Part shown: positions 5,170-10,478 of the stretch, piece after piece
How positions within the stretch are numbered: position 1 is the stretch's first letter
Layout: the number at the start of each line of letters is the position of its first letter
NCBI GenBank assembly: GCA_026414245.1
Contig: JAOAJJ010000029.1
Coordinates: 1 to 10,478, forward strand
DNA length: 10,478 nucleotides
Origin: Candidatus Bathyarchaeota archaeon
GTDB lineage: Archaea > Thermoproteota > Bathyarchaeia > Bathyarchaeales > DTEX01
Direction: 5' to 3'
Notes under the pieces: generated by a model
The model's database searches: none
What the model saw: only the letters and a program-made list of their open reading frames with translations
Told to the model about the DNA's origin: nothing
Made by a program: the position numbers and the translations under genes

Positions 5170-6704
5170 AATAATCCCTTAATAAGCCCTCTAATTTTCA
5201 TGTGGCTCATCGGATCATTCATAACTTTCGGTATCCAGTCGATTAAATCGCTGGCAACCATATGATAACCCTTCTCAGCAGCCACAAAGTCCCCTGCCGC
5301 ACCATTAATAAAAGCTCCAGCCACAGCAGCCTCGAATGGATCTACCCCTTGAGATAGGAAGGCGGCAACTATGCCGGAAAGCACGTCGCCCGTGCCGCCG
5401 ACAGTCATGCCGGGGTTTCCAGTAAAGTTAAATTTAACCCTGAAGCCGTCTGAGATTATGTCTATGTGGGATTTTAAGAGTATAACCGAATTAAGCTCCT
5501 CAGCCGTCTTCTTTACATGCTTAGCTCTTCCCTCAAGATCTCCAGGCGGCTTCTCTCCGGCTACGAGAGTATATTCGCCTAGATGAGGCGTTAGAACCGT
5601 CGGCGTCTCCAGCCTACGCTTAAAGTTAGCGAAGGCTTTTAATCCATCAGCGTCGAGCAGAAGCGGTATCCTCCGCTTTTCAGCCTCCCTAATTATGTCA
5701 TTCACAGCCTCACCGGTCTCCTTATGTAAGCCTAAACCTGGACCTATAACGATAGCTGTCACCCTCTCAATATAGTTCCTTATTATCGGCATGCTTCGCA
5801 TACTCAAATGGTCGCCCTCGAGCTTAAGGGTTATAAGATCTGGCGATATCGAGGAGATCGCGTAAGCTGTTTCGCGAGGCGCTGCGATATAAACTAAGTC
5901 TACGCCAGCCCTTAAAGCCGCTAAAGCCGCTAGTGTAGGTGCACCGCTGAAGGTTTCGCTCCCCCCAACTATAAGCAGCCTGCCGAAGTCGCCTTTATGG
6001 GCTTCCGGAGGCCTAGGCTTCAATATGGTTAAAACATCGCCCGGCCCAGCGAAATCCTCGATTTCTTCCGGTATCCCTATCTGTTTAATGATTAGCTCGC
6101 CGACGTACTCTTTAGCCCTTAAGAGCCCCGGCTTTGGCTTATGTAATGTGACTGTTAGGTGCGCTTTTATAGCTTCGCCTAAAACAGCGCCTGTATCCGA
6201 ATCTATTCCGCTTGGGACATCAACTGCCACTCGGAATGCATCTGACTCATTTATCTTCCTTATCATTTGCGAGATGGGCGGTCGAGGCGGGCTCTTTAAA
6301 CCTATTCCGAGGAGCGCATCCACAATAACCTCAGCCTTAAAATCCGGTATAAGTGATGAATCATAAACCTCACGTATAGTTAATGATCTACGTAGTGATT
6401 TCAAAGCCACCCAATTTCTTTTAGCTTCCTCATTGGCTATGTCGGATTCTCTCCCAGCAAGTAATACGTCAACTTTAAAGCCCATGCATACCAGGTGTCT
6501 CGCCGCAACAAAGCCGTCCCCGCCATTTCCACCTAAACCGCAGAAAACATATATCCTCGTGTTTGATGGGTTGAAGCGTGATGCAATTTCTTCGGCAACG
6601 CTTTTTCCAGCATTCTCCATTAACTGTAGTCTAGATATCCCGAAATATTCGGCATTCAAGTCTAAGGCACGCATCTCCCTAGTTGTTATAATCTTCTCGG
6701 GCAT
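5166..6704 (-). CDS. nnr: Bifunctional NAD(P)H-hydrate epimerase / ADP-dependent NAD(P)H-hydrate dehydratase
   Basis: Repairs hydrated NADH and NADPH. The N-terminal YjeF_N domain (about 5-215) epimerises R- to S-NAD(P)HX, and the C-terminal ribokinase-like YjeF_C domain (about 230-500) dehydrates the S form using ADP or ATP. Counting from the ATG at 6704 (512 aa), the epimerase domain shows the GGNGGDG loop (58-64), VDVPSGID (161-168) and HKPKPGL (about 188-194). The dehydratase domain shows GRLLIVGGS (about 241-249), GPGLG (about 321-325), LDADGL (about 350-355), TPHLGEY (about 372-378) and GNPGMTVGGTGDVLSG (429-444) with its catalytic aspartate. The ATG at 6704 was preferred over a TTG at 6716 because GGTGGA (6709-6714) lies four bases before it. 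It is the first gene of an operon with the presenilin-like protease. Confidence 0.95.
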   Translation of the reverse strand: MPEKIITTREMRALDLNAEYFGISRLQLMENAGKSVAEEIASRFNPSNTRIYVFCGLGGNGGDGFVAARHLVCMGFKVDVLLAGRESDIANEEAKRNWVALKSLRRSLTIREVYDSSLIPDFKAEVIVDALLGIGLKSPPRPPISQMIRKINESDAFRVAVDVPSGIDSDTGAVLGEAIKAHLTVTLHKPKPGLLRAKEYVGELIIKQIGIPEEIEDFAGPGDVLTILKPRPPEAHKGDFGRLLIVGGSETFSGAPTLAALAALRAGVDLVYIAAPRETAYAISSISPDLITLKLEGDHLSMRSMPIIRNYIERVTAIVIGPGLGLHKETGEAVNDIIREAEKRRIPLLLDADGLKAFANFKRRLETPTVLTPHLGEYTLVAGEKPPGDLEGRAKHVKKTAEELNSVILLKSHIDIISDGFRVKFNFTGNPGMTVGGTGDVLSGIVAAFLSQGVDPFEAAVAGAFINGAAGDFVAAEKGYHMVASDLIDWIPKVMNDPMSHMKIRGLIKGLL

Positions 6705-6713
6705 AGCGTCCAC

Positions 6714-6774
6714 CAAACAGTTTTCAATAGAAATTAGGAAGATTTTTAAGCATTTAAATGATATTAATTGTTTG
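6714..6774. promoter_or_regulatory. Divergent promoter between nnr and the RAM-domain gene
   Basis: The 80 bases between the two start codons hold AT-rich boxes for both directions: CTTAAAAATC on the minus strand (6740-6749) and TTTTTAAG / CATTTAAATG (6743-6760) on the plus strand, the latter a perfect 10-base palindrome (6751-6760). The inverted hexamers CAAACA (6714-6719) and TGTTTG (6769-6774) lie about 10 bases from the nnr and RAM-gene starts respectively, so each leader reads TGTTTG followed by its Shine-Dalgarno. Confidence 0.4.
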
Positions 6775-6784
6775 AGGGAAATGT

Positions 6785-7030
6785 ATGCCGATAGCGTTCG
6801 TCTTAATAAATGCTGAGATAGGGTCGGAAGGAGAAGTTTTAAATGAGCTTAGGAAAGTTGAAGGTATTGAAGAAGCGTGTAGTGTCTATGGAGTTTATGA
6901 TATAGTGGCTACGGTTAGAGCTGAGTCGATGGAGAAACTTAAAGATATAGTGACTTGGAAGATACGTAGAATAAATAAAGTTAGATCTACGTTAACGATG
7001 ATAGTTATTGAGGAGATGAAGAGGGAGTAG
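6785..7030 (+). CDS. Stand-alone Lrp/AsnC ligand-binding (RAM) domain protein
   Basis: An 81-residue alpha/beta-barrel ACT-like domain that corresponds to only the C-terminal half of Lrp/AsnC regulators. The pattern VLINAEIGSEGEVLNELRKV, then SVYGVYDIVATVRAES (with the GxYD turn that helps bind an amino-acid effector) and ending STLTMIVIEEMK is typical. With no helix-turn-helix it cannot bind DNA by itself. Such stand-alone RAM proteins form oligomers and may sense amino acids or modulate full-length Lrp proteins or enzymes; the role here is unknown. The start is set by GAGGG (6774-6778), six bases before the ATG. It is divergent from nnr and followed by a 243-base gap before tiaS, so probably transcribed alone. 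Confidence 0.88.
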   Translation: MPIAFVLINAEIGSEGEVLNELRKVEGIEEACSVYGVYDIVATVRAESMEKLKDIVTWKIRRINKVRSTLTMIVIEEMKRE

Positions 7031-7273
7031 GGGCGTCGAACTATTAACTGAAGATGAATAGATGAAGTTTCCCAACGCTATAAATGAAGCAATATTTCAT
7101 AGGATGGTGTTTTCGCCGTCAGCTGAACTCTGATCTATCATCACTTCAATCAAATGCCTTTTCTTCATCCGGCAATATTATTTTTATTTCAAGAGACGAT
7201 ATTAACTTTGCTTTTCAGCCCTCACGAAATAAACTCATCAAACACATGCATGCACTGGAGAAGTGTAAAGCAA
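7031..7273 (+). promoter_or_regulatory. Intergenic leader region of tiaS
   Basis: This 243-base stretch holds no convincing gene. Frames continuing upstream of tiaS give a composition unlike protein of this genome. A TATA-like GAAATAAAC (7226-7234) would place the transcription start near 7255, just at the weak ribosome site GGAG (7257-7260). Another AT-rich run (TTATTTTTATTTC, about 7179-7191) is an alternative. I see no terminator for the preceding gene. Confidence 0.3.
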
Positions 7274-8620
7274 ATGAATCTGCACATAGGGTTCGACGAC
7301 ACCGATTCACCTAGAGGCGGATGCACAACCTACGTCGCAGCGTTAATGATTGAAAGGTTTTGTAGGATGGGGGTTCAATTCGCAGATTACCCAAATCTCA
7401 TCAGATTGAACCCGAATGCTCCTTGGAAGACTCGCGGTAACGGAGCGCTCTGCTTGAGAGTCATATGTGAAGACAGCCTATATGAGGATGTGAGAGAGCA
7501 AGCTATTGAGGTTATTGAAGAGAACTCGGATCTCAGCTACAGGGGAACAGACCCCGGAGCAGTTTTTCTTATAGGTGATGTCCCAGAGGAAGTCAGGAGA
7601 TTCGCTAAGGAAACTATCCAGGGGATTGTAAACATGAAATATGCTTTAAAGATAATAAGGAAGTTCAGGGCTGAAGCGGTTGGCTATAATAGTAGGCGGG
7701 GGATTATTGGCGGTCTAGCCGCCATCGGCGAAACCCTGAGCGGAGACCACACATTTGAATTAATAGCCTATAGGAGTAGAGAGAATTGGGGTTCCCCCAG
7801 AAAAATCGACAAATCATCAGTTATAGAGATGGATAAAAAGATGGCTAACTTAACATTTAATAATATTGACCCTGAGACTGGCAGAATTCTAATAACTCCT
7901 AGGGGTCCAGATCCAGTGCTCTATGGTATTAGGGGTGAAACGCCGGAGGCGGTTAAATGTGCGCATAGCATGATTCGCTCATATGAGCCGGTAGAACGCT
8001 GGGTTATATTTAGGACGAATCATGGAACAGATGCCCATTTGAGAAGGGTTCCCTCTATAAAAGATGTGAGGGCTTATCATCCTGTAATATTGGAGGGTAG
8101 GGTTGTAGGCGATCCGAAAATTATTCCCGGTGGACACGTAATATTTAGGATTCAAGATGACACTGGCACTATAGATTGCGCAGTTTATGAGCAGGGCGGC
8201 AGCCTACGTAATATTGCAAAAGACCTTATCGATGGGGACATTGTGGAGGTTTATGGTGGAGTCCGTCCCCCCTCAAAGATGAAACCTATGACAATAAATG
8301 TTGAGAAATTAAGGGTCGTCAGATTAGCTGAAAAGATAATTTATCAGAATCCGCTCTGCCCCCTCTGCGGCAAAAGAATGAAGTCTATGGGTAGGAATAA
8401 AGGTTTTGAGTGTTATAGGTGTGGCTTTCATGGACCGGAGCTAAGGAAAATAGAGGTTAAGGTTAATAGAGCTTTAAGTCCCGGGCTATATTTCGCTCCG
8501 CTGAGGTCGGAGAGACATTTAACCAAACCTCCGTCAAGATATGGCTTAAAGAAGAGAGGTTATTCGCAGGTGTTCTCTGGAGTTATTCCATATAGTGTTT
8601 TTTGGGGCAAAGGCTCCTAG
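7274..8620 (+). CDS. tiaS: tRNA(Ile2) 2-agmatinylcytidine synthetase
   Basis: Archaea-specific enzyme that joins agmatine to C34 of the CAU-anticodon tRNA-Ile, using ATP, so that it reads AUA and not AUG. Counting from the ATG at 7274 (448 aa), the N-terminal kinase-like site is GFDDTDSPRGGCTT (6-19) with Asp8, Asp9, Asp11 and Thr18, the residue known to be autophosphorylated in Archaeoglobus TiaS. Then come PWKTRGNGALCLRV (50-63), SYRGTDPGAVFL (88-99) and RRGIIGGLAAIG (141-152), an OB fold at about 270-350 (VILEGRVVGDPK, DDTGTIDCAVYE), a zinc ribbon with Cys362, Cys365, Cys380 and Cys383, and the C-terminal PPSRYGLKKRGY (419-430). Length and domain order match the family. The frame runs upstream to an ATG at 7154, but family members start at MxxHIGFDDTDS, so those 40 residues are rejected. 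Confidence 0.96.
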   Translation: MNLHIGFDDTDSPRGGCTTYVAALMIERFCRMGVQFADYPNLIRLNPNAPWKTRGNGALCLRVICEDSLYEDVREQAIEVIEENSDLSYRGTDPGAVFLIGDVPEEVRRFAKETIQGIVNMKYALKIIRKFRAEAVGYNSRRGIIGGLAAIGETLSGDHTFELIAYRSRENWGSPRKIDKSSVIEMDKKMANLTFNNIDPETGRILITPRGPDPVLYGIRGETPEAVKCAHSMIRSYEPVERWVIFRTNHGTDAHLRRVPSIKDVRAYHPVILEGRVVGDPKIIPGGHVIFRIQDDTGTIDCAVYEQGGSLRNIAKDLIDGDIVEVYGGVRPPSKMKPMTINVEKLRVVRLAEKIIYQNPLCPLCGKRMKSMGRNKGFECYRCGFHGPELRKIEVKVNRALSPGLYFAPLRSERHLTKPPSRYGLKKRGYSQVFSGVIPYSVFWGKGS

Positions 8621-8638
8621 TTTATTCGGGGCTTAATA

Positions 8639-8696
8639 GGTTGCTTTATGGGAATGCGCATACGATTGTCTTTTGAATCCTTTAATTACAGCAACC
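8639..8696. repeat. Inverted and direct short repeats upstream of the prefoldin gene
   Basis: GGTTGCT (8639-8645) and AGCAACC (8690-8696) are perfectly complementary across 44 bases. Between them are the 8-base palindrome ATGCGCAT (8654-8661) and GATTGTCTT (8664-8672), which recurs at 8718-8726 inside the prefoldin promoter dyad. It could form the base of a folded RNA after tiaS or be part of an operator region. No T-rich terminator is seen. Confidence 0.25.
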
Positions 8697-8747
8697 CTTA
8701 TAATTAATAATAGACAAGATTGTCTTGTTTAATAATTGATGGTGATG
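8697..8747 (+). promoter_or_regulatory. Promoter of the prefoldin-DUF3194-DHH operon with operator-like dyad
   Basis: A TATA-like CTTATAATTAAT (8698-8709) is followed at once by the dyad ACAAGAttgTCTTGT (8714-8728, 6-base arms), which covers the expected transcription start near 8727. GGTGATG (8741-8747) is the ribosome site, four bases before the GTG start of pfdB, and fits that start better than the ATG codons at 8745 and 8750, which run into stops at once. Confidence 0.48.
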
Positions 8748-8751
8748 AAAT

Positions 8752-9114
8752 GTGAGTGAAGAAGTTAAGCTTCCACCAGCAGTTCAGGAAAGACTTCTCA
8801 GATTACAGCAGCTACAGGAGACGCTCCAGACAGTTTTAGCGCAGAAACAGCAGCTTGATTTAGAGATTCTTGAAATCGACAGATCTCTGAGCGAGATTGA
8901 AAAAACCCCGGATGACGCTGTGATCTATAAGTCGATAGGCTCCCTTCTCATAAGGACAAGTAAGGCTAAAGTTGCCAGCGAGCTCGCCGAGAGGAAGGAA
9001 ATCGCCACCATGAGAGTTTCAGTCCTTACAAAACAGGAGGAGAGGCTTAGAAGCCAGATAAAAGACCTTCAGGAGAAGCTTCAAAAAGATTTACAGCCAA
9101 TATCGCCAGCATGA
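8752..9114 (+). CDS. pfdB: Prefoldin beta subunit
   Basis: Subunit of the hexameric (alpha2 beta4) archaeal prefoldin, the cytoplasmic jellyfish-like chaperone that holds unfolded proteins and hands them to the thermosome. At 120 residues it has the normal length. Two long coiled-coil helices (about 8-50 and 76-113, with LLRLQQLQETLQTVLAQK and RLRSQIKDLQEKLQ) flank a central beta hairpin region (about 55-72, DDAVIYKSIGSLLIRTSK) that matches the family signature. It starts at GTG 8752, set by GGTGATG four bases upstream. It heads a likely operon with DUF3194 and a DHH phosphoesterase. The upstream partners often present in archaea (rpl37ae, rpoP, pcc1) are absent here, with tiaS instead. Confidence 0.95.
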   Translation: MSEEVKLPPAVQERLLRLQQLQETLQTVLAQKQQLDLEILEIDRSLSEIEKTPDDAVIYKSIGSLLIRTSKAKVASELAERKEIATMRVSVLTKQEERLRSQIKDLQEKLQKDLQPISPA

Positions 9115-9156
9115 GTGTGGGAAGGGGTTTCGCCTAGAAATATGGTGCTGTAAACT

Positions 9157-9468
9157 TTGAGCGAATGCCCATCAAGCTCATTGCCATATGAAGTCTTGGA
9201 GAAGATATGCGGGATAGCCGAAGAAGCTGCGAGAAAATACATCATGTCTAAAGTTCCTAAAGAATATGTGTCGGATTTTTCTATATCGGTTGACTTAGAA
9301 AGCTCTGATTCTCTTAACATCGATATTGAGGTTGAATTAACTCTCTCACCGCTCTGCAGGAACATGAATGCCGATAAGATCGCTAAGGAGTCTATAGACG
9401 CTGCTTTTAACGCCATAGAAAAATATCTTAAAGAGATTGATTCTAAATCTATTGGATCCCGAGGCTAA
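9157..9468 (+). CDS. DUF3194 family protein of unknown function
   Basis: A 103-residue acidic alpha/beta protein: an N-terminal helix (about 12-31, EVLEKICGIAEEAARKYIMS), two strands rich in alternating hydrophobics (about 41-48 and 53-63, DFSISVDL and NIDIEVELTLS) and a long C-terminal helix (about 70-95). Composition and especially position, directly after prefoldin beta and before a DHH phosphoesterase, match the archaeal family DUF3194, which has no established function; a link with prefoldin or with translation-related complexes is only suggested by conserved neighbourhood. The start is uncertain: TTG at 9157 follows an in-frame stop at 9151 and has GGTG (9144-9147) nine bases upstream; TTG at 9181 is the alternative. 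It lies 42 bases after pfdB and 20 before the next gene. Confidence 0.75.
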   Translation: MSECPSSSLPYEVLEKICGIAEEAARKYIMSKVPKEYVSDFSISVDLESSDSLNIDIEVELTLSPLCRNMNADKIAKESIDAAFNAIEKYLKEIDSKSIGSRG

Positions 9469-9488
9469 TGGCTTAAGGTTGGGGAATA

Positions 9489-10478
9489 ATGGGCGGCTTC
9501 TTCAACGAAATAGTTGGCATTATGGAGGAGAGGAAGGTTAAATCAGTACTCATCTTATGCCATAAGAATGCGGATCCCGACGCCGTATGCTCATCTTACG
9601 CCCTCATAAAACTTCTGAAAAATTTTAAGCCCGAAATCGAGGTTGAGATAGCATCTCCTGAAAGCGTTAGCAAGGTGTCTAAGGGTATTTTGGAGCGTTT
9701 CTCAATGAGGGTGGAGAATGAGGAACCGGATTTCGATAAGGCTGACATAATATTCATGCTAGACACAAGCACAGTGCAGCAGCTGGGCGAGTGGGGGAAG
9801 AATTTACATGAGGCTGCTTCCCCAATAATAGTTATTGATCATCATGCACCCCACCAAGAGACTGGGAAAATCACGTCTCTATACATATGTCGAGAGGATT
9901 TCTCATCCACTTGCGAAATAATTTATAGTTTTTTCAAGGAAGCCGGCGTCAAGCCCTCGAAAGATGTTGCCGAAGCCTTATTCTTAGGGATCGCTTTTGA
10001 CACAAGGCATTTTACTCTAGCCCCCTCCTCAACATTCAAGGTGATAGCGGATCTTGTAGATCTCGGTGTAGATGCCCAAGAAGTATTGCAGCTCCTGTTA
10101 GTGCCAATGGATGTTTCTGAACGTATAGCTCGACTCAAAGCCTGCAGAAGAATGAGACTTATGAGAATATATGGCTGGATCATAGTCTTCTCGCATGTCG
10201 GCTCCTTTCAGGCATCAGCTGCAAGAGCTCTTGTGGATGTCGGGGCAAGCCTAGCAATCATAGGGTCGCAGGATAAAGATAAAATTTCAATCAGCCTGAG
10301 ATCCAGCAATGAATTCCGCGTTAGGACTGGAATACATCTTGGTAGAGACCTCGCAAAAATATTGGGTGAATACCTTCACGGTATGGGTGGGGGGCATTCA
10401 ACATCTGCGGGAGTTAATGGGACTGGGGATCTAGAGGAAGCCTTTAAGTATGCAGCTAGGGTTCTTAAAGAGAGACTT
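9489..10478 (+). CDS. DHH/DHHA1 family phosphoesterase (RecJ-like), 3' end outside window
   Basis: The frame is open for 330 codons to the right edge; family members of this kind are about 320-345 residues, so little is missing. It is a Mn-dependent phosphoesterase of the RecJ/NrnA superfamily. The N-terminal DHH domain shows CHKNADPDA (24-32; His25, Asp29, Asp31), LDTST (91-95, Asp92), the name-giving IDHHAPH (116-122) and FDTRHF (170-175, Asp171). The DHHA1 domain has the substrate-binding GGGHSTSAG (300-308). Substrates could be short oligonucleotides, cyclic dinucleotide products or single-stranded DNA; the sequence does not tell. Some archaeal relatives act with the replication machinery (GAN/Cdc45-like), but the small size favours a nanoRNase-like role. 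The start ATG has a G-rich GGTTGGGG (9477-9484) four bases upstream. It is the last visible gene of the pfdB operon. Confidence 0.92.
   Translation, partial: MGGFFNEIVGIMEERKVKSVLILCHKNADPDAVCSSYALIKLLKNFKPEIEVEIASPESVSKVSKGILERFSMRVENEEPDFDKADIIFMLDTSTVQQLGEWGKNLHEAASPIIVIDHHAPHQETGKITSLYICREDFSSTCEIIYSFFKEAGVKPSKDVAEALFLGIAFDTRHFTLAPSSTFKVIADLVDLGVDAQEVLQLLLVPMDVSERIARLKACRRMRLMRIYGWIIVFSHVGSFQASAARALVDVGASLAIIGSQDKDKISISLRSSNEFRVRTGIHLGRDLAKILGEYLHGMGGGHSTSAGVNGTGDLEEAFKYAARVLKERL

Noticed and set aside
5371..6816. Three plus-strand frames (71 to 127 codons) opposite nnr
   Set aside because: They are antisense shadows of a complete two-domain enzyme and have no family features; the last one also runs over the divergent promoter.
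7119..7144. Possible C/D box guide RNA on the minus strand (GTGATGA C box, CTGA box 15 bases later)
   Set aside because: There is no matching C' or second D box at the expected spacing, so the two motifs are probably accidental.
7154..7273. A 40-residue N-terminal extension of TiaS starting at ATG 7154
   Set aside because: Family members begin at the GFDDTDS motif, the extension has no recognisable domain, and TATA-like sequence lies inside it.

Overview
The window reads as a piece of archaeal chromosome. The strongest taxonomic markers are TiaS (the archaea-only enzyme that makes agmatidine in the wobble position of tRNA-Ile2), a prefoldin beta subunit, a two-gene lipoate-protein ligase of the Thermoplasma type, and a presenilin-like membrane protease. 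Start regions carry TATA-type boxes and Shine-Dalgarno sites, and arginine is mostly AGA/AGG. The adenylate kinase is the bacterial-type, zinc-containing form rather than the short form of Sulfolobus or Methanococcus. Together with the gene mix this would fit a Bathyarchaeia- or Korarchaeota-like thermophile, but that placement is an inference. I see no tRNA, rRNA, CRISPR array or intact mobile element.

Layout. Positions 2-448 hold the C-terminal part of a PfpI/DJ-1 family protein, cut by the left edge. Positions 449-778 contain no intact gene; they hold hairpins and a decayed-looking reading frame. A small winged-helix protein (779-1042, minus) is divergent from adenylate kinase (1241-1912, plus). 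Adk converges on the lipoate ligase pair lplB-lplA (2984 to 1934, minus), whose cistrons overlap by 8 bases. The lplB promoter region is shared divergently with a class I/II aminotransferase (3135-4340, plus) and carries two strong dyads. The aminotransferase converges, across a perfect hairpin, on a minus-strand operon of two genes: a bifunctional NAD(P)HX repair enzyme (6704 to 5166), translationally coupled through an ATGA overlap to a nine-helix presenilin-like protein (5169 to 4381). Divergent from that operon is a stand-alone Lrp/AsnC ligand-binding (RAM) protein (6785-7030). TiaS follows (7274-8620), then the cluster prefoldin beta, DUF3194 and a DHH phosphoesterase (8752 to the right edge), which is a recurrent archaeal neighbourhood.

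How it fits together. Most genes are housekeeping: nucleotide balance, lipoylation, amino-acid transamination, metabolite repair, tRNA modification and protein folding. I do not see a new defence or mobile system. The parts most worth a second look are the presenilin-like protein with altered motifs (Met-Asp for Tyr-Asp, PAT for PAL) tied to NAD(P)HX repair, the operator-like palindromes next to the TATA boxes of the lpl, aminotransferase and prefoldin promoters, and the relic or structured region at about 500-730.
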